From: Ferribacterium limneticum
Lineage (GTDB): Bacteria; Pseudomonadota; Gammaproteobacteria; Burkholderiales; Rhodocyclaceae
Direction: 5' to 3'
DNA length: 64,000 nt
Assembly: GCF_020510625.1 (NCBI RefSeq)
Contig: NZ_CP075191.1
Coordinates: forward strand, 472,001-536,000
In this document: positions 18,657 to 27,496 of the stretch, one piece after another
Position numbering within the stretch: position 1 is the stretch's first letter
Layout of the letters: each line of letters starts with the position of its first letter
The notes under the pieces: model-generated
The model's input: the letters and a program-made list of their open reading frames with translations, nothing else
What the model was told of the DNA's origin: nothing
Database searches by the model: none
Program-made: the position numbers and the translations under genes

Positions 18657-19325
18657 CTATGCCGTACAAAGGAAGAATAGTTTGTGCATCAACCAGGGGC
18701 TTTTTATTCGTTTGTATAAATAGCCATGCTTGAAAGGACGCGCTTGTACGTCCGAGAAGCTCTGTTCAAGCAGGTGCCGCAGACGCTTGTCGCTGAAATG
18801 AGTGACATGTGTCGGGTCATCTCGCAATCGACTCCATTTGCGATGCAGCAGTGCGTCACTCCAGTCGTAGAATCGCTTGATTGGATAGTTGGGCGTAGAT
18901 ATCAGGAGCATCCCGCCTGGGCGAAGAATGCGACGGAGATCGCTCACCGTGCGTGCGCCCTGCTCAGCCGGGATATGTTCAATCACTTCCATCATGTTGA
19001 TGATATCGAAGCTTGCATCTTTGTATGGAAGCGGGCCTGTTCCTTCAATCAGACTGGCATTTGCCCACCCCATTTCCTGACATCGTTGTACGCGACGACT
19101 TGATACTTCCACACCGTGCACGTTTTCTGCACTTAGACCACGATTTGATACGAGGTGATGAAAATACTTCCCATCGCCGCAACCATAGTCCAGGAGCTTG
19201 ATGGTCATTGGTGGTTGGCCAGATAGGCTGATCGCTTCACACAAGGCAGCATCCCAAGTATCTGCCACATTCGCATTGAATCGTTTGAAATCGGCGTAGG
19301 CCTCAAAGTCCTGTTTGTCAATCAA
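18657..19325 (-). CDS. SAM-dependent methyltransferase
   Basis: Methyltransf_11-type protein: KLLDYGCGDGKYFHHLV (motif I), VEVSSRRVQRCQEMG, then FDIINMMEVIEHIPAEQG and RRILRPGGMLLISTPNYP. The start is uncertain. A TTG at 19325 overlaps the upstream stop (TTGA) and gives 222 residues including the family-typical N-terminus LIDKQDFEAYADFKRF. A longer frame to 19526 begins with an unlikely Cys/Arg-rich segment inside the upstream gene. Second of three methyltransferases in a row. Confidence 0.85.
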   Translation of the reverse strand: MIDKQDFEAYADFKRFNANVADTWDAALCEAISLSGQPPMTIKLLDYGCGDGKYFHHLVSNRGLSAENVHGVEVSSRRVQRCQEMGWANASLIEGTGPLPYKDASFDIINMMEVIEHIPAEQGARTVSDLRRILRPGGMLLISTPNYPIKRFYDWSDALLHRKWSRLRDDPTHVTHFSDKRLRHLLEQSFSDVQARPFKHGYLYKRIKSPWLMHKLFFLCTA

Positions 19326-20092
19326 GTAAATGCTCCTGGCGAACTCGGCGAGAGCGTCTCTGATCCGGGCGACTGGACTGATTTGATGCCATCGATATAA
19401 AAGCCCAGAGCATAGTCTGTATCCCCTGCAAGAGCTTTTGAGGATTGCTTCCCGCGTCGACGCGAACACGCAGCCAGCAGAACAATTCCTTTGACAAGTT
19501 TTCCACGTATGCCGCCGAGAAACCATGGCAAAGCTGCCAACACGCTGGACAAAGGACTACACGACAATGATTTAATGATGAAGTCATTTGTATCAAGTCC
19601 CAGTTCGCAGAGTTCCTTTTCCCAGTATTCAGCCGTATTTCGATGAAAGTCACCATAACGGCCGTGTCGTGGGAATAGGAAAGGGATGGTCACAACGAAT
19701 CGTCCGCCCGGTCTGAGCACCCTGAGCAGTTCCCGTGTGATACGGCGCTCTTCATGGATGCGCTCCAGTGCATTGAGGAAAATTACTTTGTCATACATTT
19801 TGTCGGCGATGGGCAAGACTTCATTCAGGTCAGCGACGATTGTTGGATTGACTGCTGCGGAAATGTTGATGGAGTCCAGATTGCCATCAATCTGGATCAG
19901 CTTGGTGTAGTCAAAATCTGTGCCGCCACCAATATCTAGGATTCGACCCCGCAAGTATAGGCGGGCGATTTGCTCATCCTCCATGAAGCGCAAGAGCGTG
20001 TTATCACCAGTTGCCACCAGGCTTTGATGGATTGCGATGAAGAGGCAACGATCATCTGGCGAGGGGATTTTTTGCAAGTTGGAGAAAAACAT
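19322..20092 (-). CDS. SAM-dependent methyltransferase
   Basis: Contains RGRILDIGGGTDFDYTKL (motif I), YDKVIFLNALERIHEE and LLRVLRPGGRFVVTIPFLFP, then HRNTAEYWEKELCELG, which is common in polysaccharide-locus methyltransferases. The C-terminal 40 residues are basic then polar. The start is unclear: ATGs at 20119 and 20092 both overlap the preceding glycosyltransferase (by 68 or 41 bases). A GTG at 20017 or ATG at 19984 would avoid this but shorten the N-terminus. I chose 20092. The product probably modifies the polysaccharide. Confidence 0.82.
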   Translation of the reverse strand: MFFSNLQKIPSPDDRCLFIAIHQSLVATGDNTLLRFMEDEQIARLYLRGRILDIGGGTDFDYTKLIQIDGNLDSINISAAVNPTIVADLNEVLPIADKMYDKVIFLNALERIHEERRITRELLRVLRPGGRFVVTIPFLFPRHGRYGDFHRNTAEYWEKELCELGLDTNDFIIKSLSCSPLSSVLAALPWFLGGIRGKLVKGIVLLAACSRRRGKQSSKALAGDTDYALGFYIDGIKSVQSPGSETLSPSSPGAFT

Positions 20093-21029
20093 CGCGATAA
20101 CCCGACGTGGCGGCATCAATCGCGAAGCGATGTCGATTCTTGAGCACTTGATCTCTCAGTTCGCTATATCGCGACCTCGCCTCTCTGGCTGTGTTTACAA
20201 GGTTGCTTTCATCCAACGGCAACCCGCAATAACCGACTATTTCCGTGCTGCTACCGGGGCCGGGGTTGTAGATTACGGGGAGACCGGCGCAAAGGGCTTC
20301 GAATACCGCGTTTGGACACGGGTCGTTCAGCGCCGGATGTAAAAAGAAATGTGCTTGCGCAAGAGTCTTCAGCATCTCTTCATGTGGCTGCATGCCCAGC
20401 AAGCGGACTTGAGCGGTGGGTAGTCCTTCCGGCCAGACACCAAGATGCACGACCTCGACGCCGTCGCACATGGAGATTTTTGCGATCAGATCATGCCGCT
20501 TGGTCTCCCTGGCGCTGGCTGTCGAGGAGACGAGCCTGATTTGACCATCCAGTGGTTGCGCGCAAGGGTTCTCGACCCAGAAAAACCGAGAAGCTCCATT
20601 ATGGATAATGCAGTTTTGTGCCTCTTTGTATCCAGCACGCAAGAAAAACTCGCGCTGATAGGCACTCTGGAAAATGACGACATCCGCAAGGTTGAGCAGC
20701 GCAATAGTCTGGCGATCCTGGAGCCAGCCGAGGGTCATATTGCGCAAACCCATGCGGAACGCGTGGCGGTTGAGATTGACTGCGCGAACAACAATGCGCC
20801 GCCCCTCGGCTTTCCAGCGTCGCACCTGGGCCAATTTGTAGCGCCGGCCATTGCCTCCAGGACCCTTGCCGAGTTGATTCATGAAAACTATGTCGCAGGG
20901 TGCATCGACGGTATCGGTGCACTGGAAACGGTCGTCCTGCGCCAATTCAGTTTTGATTGCACGGATGAAGTTGTTCGCGCCGCCCCATGCCGCATCGACA
21001 TGCCGGTAGGTGAAATGAACCCTGATCAT
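20052..21029 (-). CDS. Glycosyltransferase, GT4-like
   Basis: The 325-residue GT-B protein has N-terminal MIRVHFTYRHVDAAWGGANN, a mid-region DVVIFQSAYQREFF typical of GT4 acceptor domains, and C-terminal NDPCPNAVFEALCAGLPVIY with the EX7E-like signature. It follows the capsule-type transferase gene by 10 bases. It should add one sugar to the repeat unit; donor unknown. Confidence 0.88.
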   Translation of the reverse strand: MIRVHFTYRHVDAAWGGANNFIRAIKTELAQDDRFQCTDTVDAPCDIVFMNQLGKGPGGNGRRYKLAQVRRWKAEGRRIVVRAVNLNRHAFRMGLRNMTLGWLQDRQTIALLNLADVVIFQSAYQREFFLRAGYKEAQNCIIHNGASRFFWVENPCAQPLDGQIRLVSSTASARETKRHDLIAKISMCDGVEVVHLGVWPEGLPTAQVRLLGMQPHEEMLKTLAQAHFFLHPALNDPCPNAVFEALCAGLPVIYNPGPGSSTEIVGYCGLPLDESNLVNTAREARSRYSELRDQVLKNRHRFAIDAATSGYRDVFLQLAKNPLAR

Positions 21030-21039
21030 GGCAATGACT

Positions 21040-22605
21040 TCACCATGTGGCAGCGCCGGGCACGGTTTTGGCAGGTGGGCGTCCGATCAATGCCTCTAGG
21101 TGTTCCACCAGTTTGGCAATTTCATCCATATAGGCGGCGGTTCGTTCCGTATGAACATTGGCTTTGCCCAGCAGTACCGAATAGAGATTGACGCTCGCAC
21201 TGGTTTCGAACACAGAGGCTACGTAAGCCCGTAGCGCCTCTTCATCTGTTTTATGTTGCCCGATGGCCTTCCTGACGAGGTTTTGCAGGTGGCGTGGATC
21301 GGCGCAGCGACGCACCATGGTGTCGGGCAGCAGGTTATAGGGGCAGTCGCCAAACGTGATGACCGGCTTGTCGAGCATGGCCGCCTCCAGTGCGACTGAG
21401 CCCGTAACCACGGCCACGAGATCGGCCTGTTTCACAAGTGTGCGGGCCTCTACAGCAGGATCAGCGAACCTGACGCGGGGGATGTCCAGCATCTTCTGGT
21501 AGGCGCCAAGCGATCGTTTCCCGACCATCCACGGATGCTCCTTCACGACGAGCACGGTGTCGATCGGTAGGCTCATGGCAAGCATCCGAATGATCTCAAT
21601 CTGGTTGACGTACGGTCTGCCATACACCAGCAATGACACCTCGGGCTCGGTGTGCAACGGGAAGAAAACATACCGCATGCCTGGCAGATCAGCTTCGTGT
21701 ACATAGCGGCCCTTGAAGAACTCGCGCGTACGACGGGCCTGCTTAGGATTCTGACAGGCCGTGAAATAGAGACGGCGCAGCGGATCGGGTACGTGGTTGT
21801 CAGAAGTTGCAATGGAGTTTCTGTAGTTCCAATAGGCGCGAATTGCTGAGAATAACCGGTCGATTCGCGCGAATTTTGAAGCGTTCGACTTTAGCGCCGG
21901 CTTGTCAGATGGGCGCACCACTCCTTCATAGCGACCATGCTGTTCACGCACACGCTGAATATAGCGCCGAGCTTCCTCTTCGAAACGCGACTGCTCACCA
22001 GCCAGCAACCGCTGGTACTGTAAGGCAAGTTCGGGCGATGGGTCGTTTAGCAAGTGCGAGAAGGCGACACGGTCACCAATTCGGGTGGGACGAAGGTTCA
22101 AAAACCGCACCCCCCTAGCTTTGGCAAAAAGATAGGCCAGATAGTCGAGCATCGTGACGCAGATGAAGCTAACGACCAAATCCGGCTTTAGATCATCAAA
22201 AAGCGCCTCCATGCGCTCGAGCCCACGCTGAAGGATACAGAGCAACTCATCATCGGAAAAACGACGGCGGTAATCTTGGGTAAATGCACAGTCAGGCCCC
22301 ATGAACAACCGGCGATCCGCCACGATTGCACCGAATAGGCCTGGATCACCGCCCAACTCCCGCTCATAGCGGGCCAGTTTTACCAAGTCCGGTTTACCCA
22401 GTGGCCTTGCCGTGACTTGCCATTCCTTAAGTAAGTGGTGGCCCTCCTGCTCGAAGCCTGGTCTTTCGAGAAGCCAGCGGTCGTATGCCATGCTGTCAGC
22501 CACAACAAAACCGGCCCGCTCGACCGGCAACCGTGTTTTGCTAGCGCTGCACAGGGCATCAAACAGTTTGAGACTTTCGCTTTGCGTGCAAAATAATACG
22601 TTCAT
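21040..22605 (-). CDS. Capsule-polysaccharide-type glycosyltransferase (KpsS/KpsC-like fold)
   Basis: The 521-residue cytosolic protein shows features of capsule polysaccharide biosynthesis proteins. These include the segment MRYVFFPLHTEPEVSLLVYG, the block VLVVKEHPWMVGKRSLGAY with the conserved Lys-Glu-His-Pro, and TGSVALEAAMLDKPVITFGD near the C-terminus. KEHP plus TGS-x-ALEA is the signature of KpsC/KpsS Kdo-transferase-like and of some sialyl/nonulosonyl transferase-like proteins. The gene lies immediately after the CMP-nonulosonate synthetase (24 bases), making it a good candidate to use that CMP-sugar. This role is inferred. Confidence 0.8.
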   Translation of the reverse strand: MNVLFCTQSESLKLFDALCSASKTRLPVERAGFVVADSMAYDRWLLERPGFEQEGHHLLKEWQVTARPLGKPDLVKLARYERELGGDPGLFGAIVADRRLFMGPDCAFTQDYRRRFSDDELLCILQRGLERMEALFDDLKPDLVVSFICVTMLDYLAYLFAKARGVRFLNLRPTRIGDRVAFSHLLNDPSPELALQYQRLLAGEQSRFEEEARRYIQRVREQHGRYEGVVRPSDKPALKSNASKFARIDRLFSAIRAYWNYRNSIATSDNHVPDPLRRLYFTACQNPKQARRTREFFKGRYVHEADLPGMRYVFFPLHTEPEVSLLVYGRPYVNQIEIIRMLAMSLPIDTVLVVKEHPWMVGKRSLGAYQKMLDIPRVRFADPAVEARTLVKQADLVAVVTGSVALEAAMLDKPVITFGDCPYNLLPDTMVRRCADPRHLQNLVRKAIGQHKTDEEALRAYVASVFETSASVNLYSVLLGKANVHTERTAAYMDEIAKLVEHLEALIGRPPAKTVPGAATW

Positions 22606-22629
22606 GAGTCCTGATATCCGTTCATCGGC

Positions 22630-23358
22630 TCAATGACTAAGCTGGCGCTTGAGAAGAAACTCGATAAGAGCAAAATCAAGTTCCGAGTCGATGTCGAAAG
22701 CCCGCTCAGGTGGAATTTGGTAACCGAATGCGCGACCATCAAGTAGGTGACCGGCTGACTTTAGATATTTCGTTGTCAGGACATAGGTACCTGCAACGTG
22801 CTCATAAACAGCCGGCGCCCGCTGGCGCGCGAGCACTGTGCCATTGCCGATGCTCTTGCTCATCTTCAAGACACCATCGTTATCGGCTTCAACCAGGTTG
22901 AAATAAGGGTTGCGCCGAGCCTCGGATACTGTGAATACGGCATCTGGAGCGAGCCCGTCCTGTCGCAGTTGTCTAAATTTCTGCAACGCGCCTTGAATGT
23001 CAGCGACTTGGAGCAAAGGATTGGTGCAGTCAATATCGATGTACAAATCGTAGGCAATGCCGTCCTGCTCCTCACAAGCTTGAAGCGCATGCTGCCAGAC
23101 TTGAAACTTGCCGGCATCTGACGAGGCGAGGGAGGCTGGGCGCATAAAAGGCACCTCGGCACCTGCCGCCCGCGCCACTCCAGCAATGGCTTCAGAGTCA
23201 GTGCTAACAACCACGCGGTCAATATCCGGAACAGCCAATGCTTTCTGGATCGCCCATGCAATCACCGGCTTGCCCAGAAGCGGTCGGATATTTTTACCAG
23301 GCACGCCTTGGCTTCCGCCCCGAGCGCCAATTACGCAGAGAATTTTTTCTAGATGCAT
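22630..23358 (-). CDS. neuA: CMP-nonulosonic acid synthetase (acylneuraminate cytidylyltransferase)
   Basis: The 242-residue protein opens with ILCVIGARGGSQGVPGKNI, the CTP-binding P-loop of NeuA/LegF/PseF enzymes. It has VVVSTDSEAIAGVA, DCTNPLLQ and a C-terminal AFDIDSELDFALIE that carries the metal-binding Asp residues. It activates a nonulosonic acid with CTP to its CMP form, the donor for transfer. It is closer in layout to LegF/PtmB than to PseF. The exact sugar depends on the upstream genes and is discussed in the findings. Confidence 0.92.
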   Translation of the reverse strand: MHLEKILCVIGARGGSQGVPGKNIRPLLGKPVIAWAIQKALAVPDIDRVVVSTDSEAIAGVARAAGAEVPFMRPASLASSDAGKFQVWQHALQACEEQDGIAYDLYIDIDCTNPLLQVADIQGALQKFRQLRQDGLAPDAVFTVSEARRNPYFNLVEADNDGVLKMSKSIGNGTVLARQRAPAVYEHVAGTYVLTTKYLKSAGHLLDGRAFGYQIPPERAFDIDSELDFALIEFLLKRQLSH

Positions 23359-23369
23359 GTGCCAATGCC

Positions 23370-24371
23370 TTACTTTGCGTAGCGATCTACGTCGAAGAAG
23401 TGCATGTTGCGCTCAATCCACTCCACCGTTCTTGTCAGCCCCTCATTAAACGGTACGCGACTCTTCCACCCCGTGAGCCGCTGCATCTTTCGGGTATCCG
23501 CCAGCAGACGGTTGACCTCGCTCTTTTCGGGACGGATACGCGCTTCGTCGGTGATGACTTCTACCTTGCGCCCAACGATTTCACACAACATTTCGACCGT
23601 CTGGGCGATCGACCACTCTTCTCCGGAACCAACATTGACCACCTGCCCCTCAGCCTCCTTGCACAGGGCCAAAGCCAGCATGCCATCAGCCGTATCCAAG
23701 GCAAAGTTGAAGTCACGAGTAGGCGTTAATGCCCCTAAATTCAATGTTTCACGGCCGGCCAACAACTGACTAGCTATGGTTGGGATCACGGCGCGTGCTG
23801 TCTGACGAGGTCCGAAGGCATTGAAGGGGCGTGCAGTCACCACAGGCAGGCCAAACGACAGGTAAAAGCTCTCGGCCATCTTGTCCGCTGCAATCTTGCT
23901 CGCGGAATAAGGGGATTGCCCCACGAGAGGATGATCTTCGGAAATCGGCACCTGCTGTGCAGTTCCGTACACCTCAGAGGTAGAAACGTGCACCAGCCGG
24001 GTCAAGGCGTCACTCTCCCGACAGGCTTGCAAGACATTCAGTGCTCCGGTCACATTGGTATCGACATAGGAACGCGGCGCATCGTAACTGTAGGGGATCG
24101 CGATCAGGCTGGAAAGGTGAAACACATAATCGCAACCTGTTACCCCTTGCCGCATGCGTTCCGCATCCCGTACGTCACCAGTGAACAATTCCACACCATC
24201 AAGGGTTTCCTTGGCTACATCACGAAGCCAGCCCTTGTCATTCCAAGAGTTGTAGTACACCAACGCGCGAACATGCGCACCCGAAGCCACTAACTGTTCG
24301 ACCAGATGGCTACCGATGAACCCGTCCGAGCCAGTAACGAACACTTTTTTCCCGGTAATTGTTTCAATCAT
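23370..24371 (-). CDS. legB: NAD-dependent 4,6-dehydratase, LegB type
   Basis: The 333-residue extended SDR begins MIETITGKKVFVTGSDGFIGSHL and has LVHVSTSEVYGTA, YSASKIAADKMAESF (catalytic Tyr/Lys) and RPFNAFGPRQTARAVIPTI. This set matches LegB, which turns NDP-GlcNAc (GDP-GlcNAc in Campylobacter) into the 4-keto-6-deoxy sugar. The ATG at 24371 overlaps the ptmE stop by eight bases (ATGATTGA). The longer frame to 24437 is rejected. Neighbour genes ptmE, neuC, neuB and neuA support a nonulosonate role. Confidence 0.88.
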   Translation of the reverse strand: MIETITGKKVFVTGSDGFIGSHLVEQLVASGAHVRALVYYNSWNDKGWLRDVAKETLDGVELFTGDVRDAERMRQGVTGCDYVFHLSSLIAIPYSYDAPRSYVDTNVTGALNVLQACRESDALTRLVHVSTSEVYGTAQQVPISEDHPLVGQSPYSASKIAADKMAESFYLSFGLPVVTARPFNAFGPRQTARAVIPTIASQLLAGRETLNLGALTPTRDFNFALDTADGMLALALCKEAEGQVVNVGSGEEWSIAQTVEMLCEIVGRKVEVITDEARIRPEKSEVNRLLADTRKMQRLTGWKSRVPFNEGLTRTVEWIERNMHFFDVDRYAK

Positions 24372-25431
24372 TGTCTTGCACCGTTTGAGCAAAGAAAGTC
24401 CGAGCTTTTTCGAGATCATCCGGGGTGCCGATGTCACTCCAATACTCGTGAACCGGGAACACAGCCACCGGCATCCCGCAGGTAAAGCAGGAATCGATAA
24501 TATCTGTCATGTTGAGATGCCCCGCTCCTTGCAGCAAGTCCAGCGCCTGCGGGGAAACGGCATAGATGCCCGCATTACACAGAAATCGCTGGGAAGGTTT
24601 TTCAACCAGTCCAGTAGCAAAAGCACCCTCGGTATTGATAACGCCGTAGGGTATGCTGATCCGGTAATCTACTGCGGCCACTGTAACTTGAGCGGCGTGC
24701 GCCTGATGAAAAGTATACAGACTGCCAAAATCAGAGGTGGTAAGAATATCCCCGTTCATCACGACAATCGGCCGACTAGGCTTTTCCGGAAGGAGGGCGA
24801 GGGCACCGGCAGTACCTAATTTTTCCTGCTCACGCAGGTAGCGAATCTCTACCCCAAAACCAGCGCCGTCACCAAAATGTTCTTCGATAACATGACCAAG
24901 GTAGTTTAGGGAGAGGTAGATACGCCTCAGACCGGCTTTAGCTAGACTCTCGATCTGGCGCTCCAGCAGTGGGGCGCCACCAATGTCCACCATCGGTTTG
25001 GGGATCGTGGCCGTGAGGGGACGAAGTCGCGTACCCTCTCCCCCGGCCATGATGACGGCAAAGTCAAATTCAGCCGTGACCGGAATAAAGTGCTCCGGAT
25101 ACTCCAGATCGATCAAATGTACCAACCGCTTGAAACGGCCTTCGCTATCGACAACCGGCAGAGCCATGACGTTGCGTTTGCGCATGAGATCCAGGAGATA
25201 CCCGGCGGGCGCGCCTTCTTCGGCAAGCAACGGGGATGAATTCATAGCCTGCGACAGAGGTGTTTCAAGACTCCCGCCCGCTAGCAGGCAACGCCTTACA
25301 TCGCCATCAGTGAGCGTGCCGAGGAGGCGATTCTCGGCATCCACCACGACCGCCATACGCCGACGAGTAGCCTCGATGCCGCGAACCGCAGCCATCAATG
25401 GAGCATCTGGACTAAGCAAAGCATCGCTCAT
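24364..25431 (-). CDS. ptmE: Glucosamine/GlcNAc-1-phosphate guanylyltransferase with CBS domains, PtmE type
   Basis: The 355-residue protein has two N-terminal CBS motifs (about residues 5-115, including LGTLTDGDVRRCLL and VVDSEGRFKRLVHL). A nucleotidyltransferase domain follows from residue about 120 with FAVIMAGGEGTRLRPLT, PKPMVDIGG and VMNGDIL. The same architecture is found in PtmE, which makes GDP-GlcN for the GDP-GlcNAc route to legionaminic acid. It overlaps neuC by 4 bases (ATGA). The CBS pair may allow regulation by a nucleotide. Confidence 0.87.
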   Translation of the reverse strand: MSDALLSPDAPLMAAVRGIEATRRRMAVVVDAENRLLGTLTDGDVRRCLLAGGSLETPLSQAMNSSPLLAEEGAPAGYLLDLMRKRNVMALPVVDSEGRFKRLVHLIDLEYPEHFIPVTAEFDFAVIMAGGEGTRLRPLTATIPKPMVDIGGAPLLERQIESLAKAGLRRIYLSLNYLGHVIEEHFGDGAGFGVEIRYLREQEKLGTAGALALLPEKPSRPIVVMNGDILTTSDFGSLYTFHQAHAAQVTVAAVDYRISIPYGVINTEGAFATGLVEKPSQRFLCNAGIYAVSPQALDLLQGAGHLNMTDIIDSCFTCGMPVAVFPVHEYWSDIGTPDDLEKARTFFAQTVQDND

Positions 25432-26648
25432 CGGAACCAGCCATCCCTGATCTCGCCTTTCAAGGTCATCTTTTTGCGAATCAGGTTTTGATCCAACGCG
25501 ACCTCAGCAAGCACCTCGGCGATCTTCGGCCCGGCATCGCCCAGCCAGTAGGGGTTTTCCACCTTGTGGCACTGTTGCCTGAAGCCATCATCGAACAGGC
25601 AACGCCGTATCGCAGAGGAGATTTCCTGTCGGTCATACCCCGCGTCAACGACGTTCATTCCACGTAGCCGGCCTTCCTGCCGAGAGCCTATATTGACGGT
25701 CGGACAGCCGAAAGCAGGTGTTTCCTTGAGACCAGAGGAGGAGTTGCCTACGCAAGCGACGAGTATCGAATCATGCTTCGCCAATGCCAACACACCGTGA
25801 TAGAGATGACGCCCAAGCGATCGATGCACTTGGGTATTGGCGACCTTCCGGTGACGGAACTCCTCAAGGCGCTCAATAATCTGCCGCCCCCCGGCATCGT
25901 TGTTCGGGTAGGTCAGTATGACCTGCACGCCATCTGTTGCTAACTCTTCCAACGCAGCCAGAGAAGGCTCGAGTTGCGAAACTGCCTGATCAAACTCTGT
26001 CGTGACGGAATGCTGTGTAAACAGCACGACAGGACGGAAAAGGTTCAGCCCAAGTCGCTCGGCGATCTCATCCGGGTGGGCATATCTGCCCTCCGAGATC
26101 AAATCGATCGCCGGGAAACCCACGGTATGTACCCGCCAGGCCTCTTCGCCCATCCCGAGGATGCGATTGGTTGCTTGTTGGTTAGTTGTGAAATGCAGGT
26201 GCGAAAGCTTGGTCATGGCATGGCGCACCGAGTCATCCAGCGCCCCGCCTTCCGTCAGATCGCCGCCTTCGATATGTGCGGTGGGTATGTTCATCTGGCT
26301 GGACGCAATCACGGCCGCCAAGCCCTCAAACCGGTCCGCATAAACCACCATCATGTCCGGCTTTAGTTCTGCGAGCACCTTGCTGATTTCGATGATGCCG
26401 GAGCCGATGGCCTGTGCAGTGGAAAAGAGCGAGCCTGCGTCCATTTCGATCTTGACTTCTGCATCGATTCTGAACCCGTCACTCCGAATTTCTTCGAGTG
26501 TCCGCCCGAAATTCGCATCCAGGTGGGCGCCGGACACGATCAGGCGATAATCCAGATCGGGGTGATTGTCCACTGCTCGTAGTATCGGATACTGAAGACC
26601 ATATTCGGCACGATTGCCGGTGAAAATGGCGATGGTACGTAATCTCAT
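25428..26648 (-). CDS. neuC: Hydrolysing NDP-sugar 2-epimerase, NeuC/LegG type
   Basis: The 406-residue GT-B-like enzyme starts MRLRTIAIFTGNRAEYGLQYP with the NeuC-typical TGNRAEYG. It has VVYADRFEGLAAV, HIEGGDLTEGGALDDSVRHA and later GNSSSGLKETPAFGCPTVNIG and RQEGR. It removes the nucleotide and inverts C2, giving the free ManNAc-type sugar for NeuB. In the legionaminic pathway LegG acts on the 2,4-diacetamido sugar. Here its substrate may be a 6-deoxy HexNAc. ATGA overlaps on both sides show coupled translation. Confidence 0.93.
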   Translation of the reverse strand: MRLRTIAIFTGNRAEYGLQYPILRAVDNHPDLDYRLIVSGAHLDANFGRTLEEIRSDGFRIDAEVKIEMDAGSLFSTAQAIGSGIIEISKVLAELKPDMMVVYADRFEGLAAVIASSQMNIPTAHIEGGDLTEGGALDDSVRHAMTKLSHLHFTTNQQATNRILGMGEEAWRVHTVGFPAIDLISEGRYAHPDEIAERLGLNLFRPVVLFTQHSVTTEFDQAVSQLEPSLAALEELATDGVQVILTYPNNDAGGRQIIERLEEFRHRKVANTQVHRSLGRHLYHGVLALAKHDSILVACVGNSSSGLKETPAFGCPTVNIGSRQEGRLRGMNVVDAGYDRQEISSAIRRCLFDDGFRQQCHKVENPYWLGDAGPKIAEVLAEVALDQNLIRKKMTLKGEIRDGWFR

Positions 26649-27478
26649 GTATGTTCCATTCCTCTCTGCCTGCTGACCAAACGCCGAAGCCCTTCATTCA
26701 AGAGGACAGATGGCTGCCAATACAGATATTGTTTAGTCTTGGTAATGTCCAAAACGATGCAGGACGGCTTGGCTGCTGGCTGCGTAGAAACGATCTGTCG
26801 CTGGGATTGTTTTGCCTCTTCCAGCAACATCCTCGCAAGTTCTCCAATTGACGTGCCAACTCCCGTGCCAACATTGAACACGCCCTGAGCCTGCTGAGTC
26901 GCCATTTTTATGATGACTTCGGCAGCATCCTCGACCCAAATAAAATCTCTAACAGGGCTGGTATCCTGCAATTTAATGGGACCATTCTGGTCAAGCTGAC
27001 CAAATATGTGGCTAAGTACATTTACGGTAGCCATACTTGGACCATAGATATTGGCAAGCCGCACAACAACACCTCCACAAGACAGAACGCTTTGCTCAGA
27101 TGCCAATTTCACGCGAGTGTAAGTGTCGATGGCGCTGACAGGTTCGGACTCGATGTGAGGTGTGCAGAGTCCATCTCCATAGATGACGGAGGAAGATGCA
27201 TAGATCACTTTTCCGTAGCCCTTTTTCAACAAGGCATGGAGAGTGCTGGACGCCTCATGCTCATATTCCACCGATAATTGGTTCACTCGGGATCTATTAT
27301 TGATCTCCGCCAAGTGGATCAATACATCACCAAGCGGCGAGTCTGCATATTTAGCCACCTGCAGAAAACCGGGGATATCCTGTCGTGAGACGCGCAGGGT
27401 ACTCACCCCGGCATAAGTCAGGCTTCTAGCAATGACACTGCCTAGGAAACCTGATGCGCCAGTAACAACCACCCGCAT
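26645..27478 (-). CDS. NAD-dependent epimerase/reductase (SDR) of the nonulosonate cluster
   Basis: The 277-residue protein carries MRVVVTGASGFLGSVIARSL, YASSSVIYGDG and a catalytic YTRVKLASEQ (YxxxK), then RLANIYGP. It is shorter than GalE-type epimerases and resembles RmlD/4-ketoreductase-like SDRs. Lying between neuB and neuC and coupled to the latter by a 4-base overlap, it is a candidate to reduce the 4-keto group left by LegB, in place of the missing aminotransferase. This is inference. Confidence 0.85.
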   Translation of the reverse strand: MRVVVTGASGFLGSVIARSLTYAGVSTLRVSRQDIPGFLQVAKYADSPLGDVLIHLAEINNRSRVNQLSVEYEHEASSTLHALLKKGYGKVIYASSSVIYGDGLCTPHIESEPVSAIDTYTRVKLASEQSVLSCGGVVVRLANIYGPSMATVNVLSHIFGQLDQNGPIKLQDTSPVRDFIWVEDAAEVIIKMATQQAQGVFNVGTGVGTSIGELARMLLEEAKQSQRQIVSTQPAAKPSCIVLDITKTKQYLYWQPSVLLNEGLRRLVSRQRGMEHT

Positions 27479-27496
27479 AAACTCACTTGCTCACAA

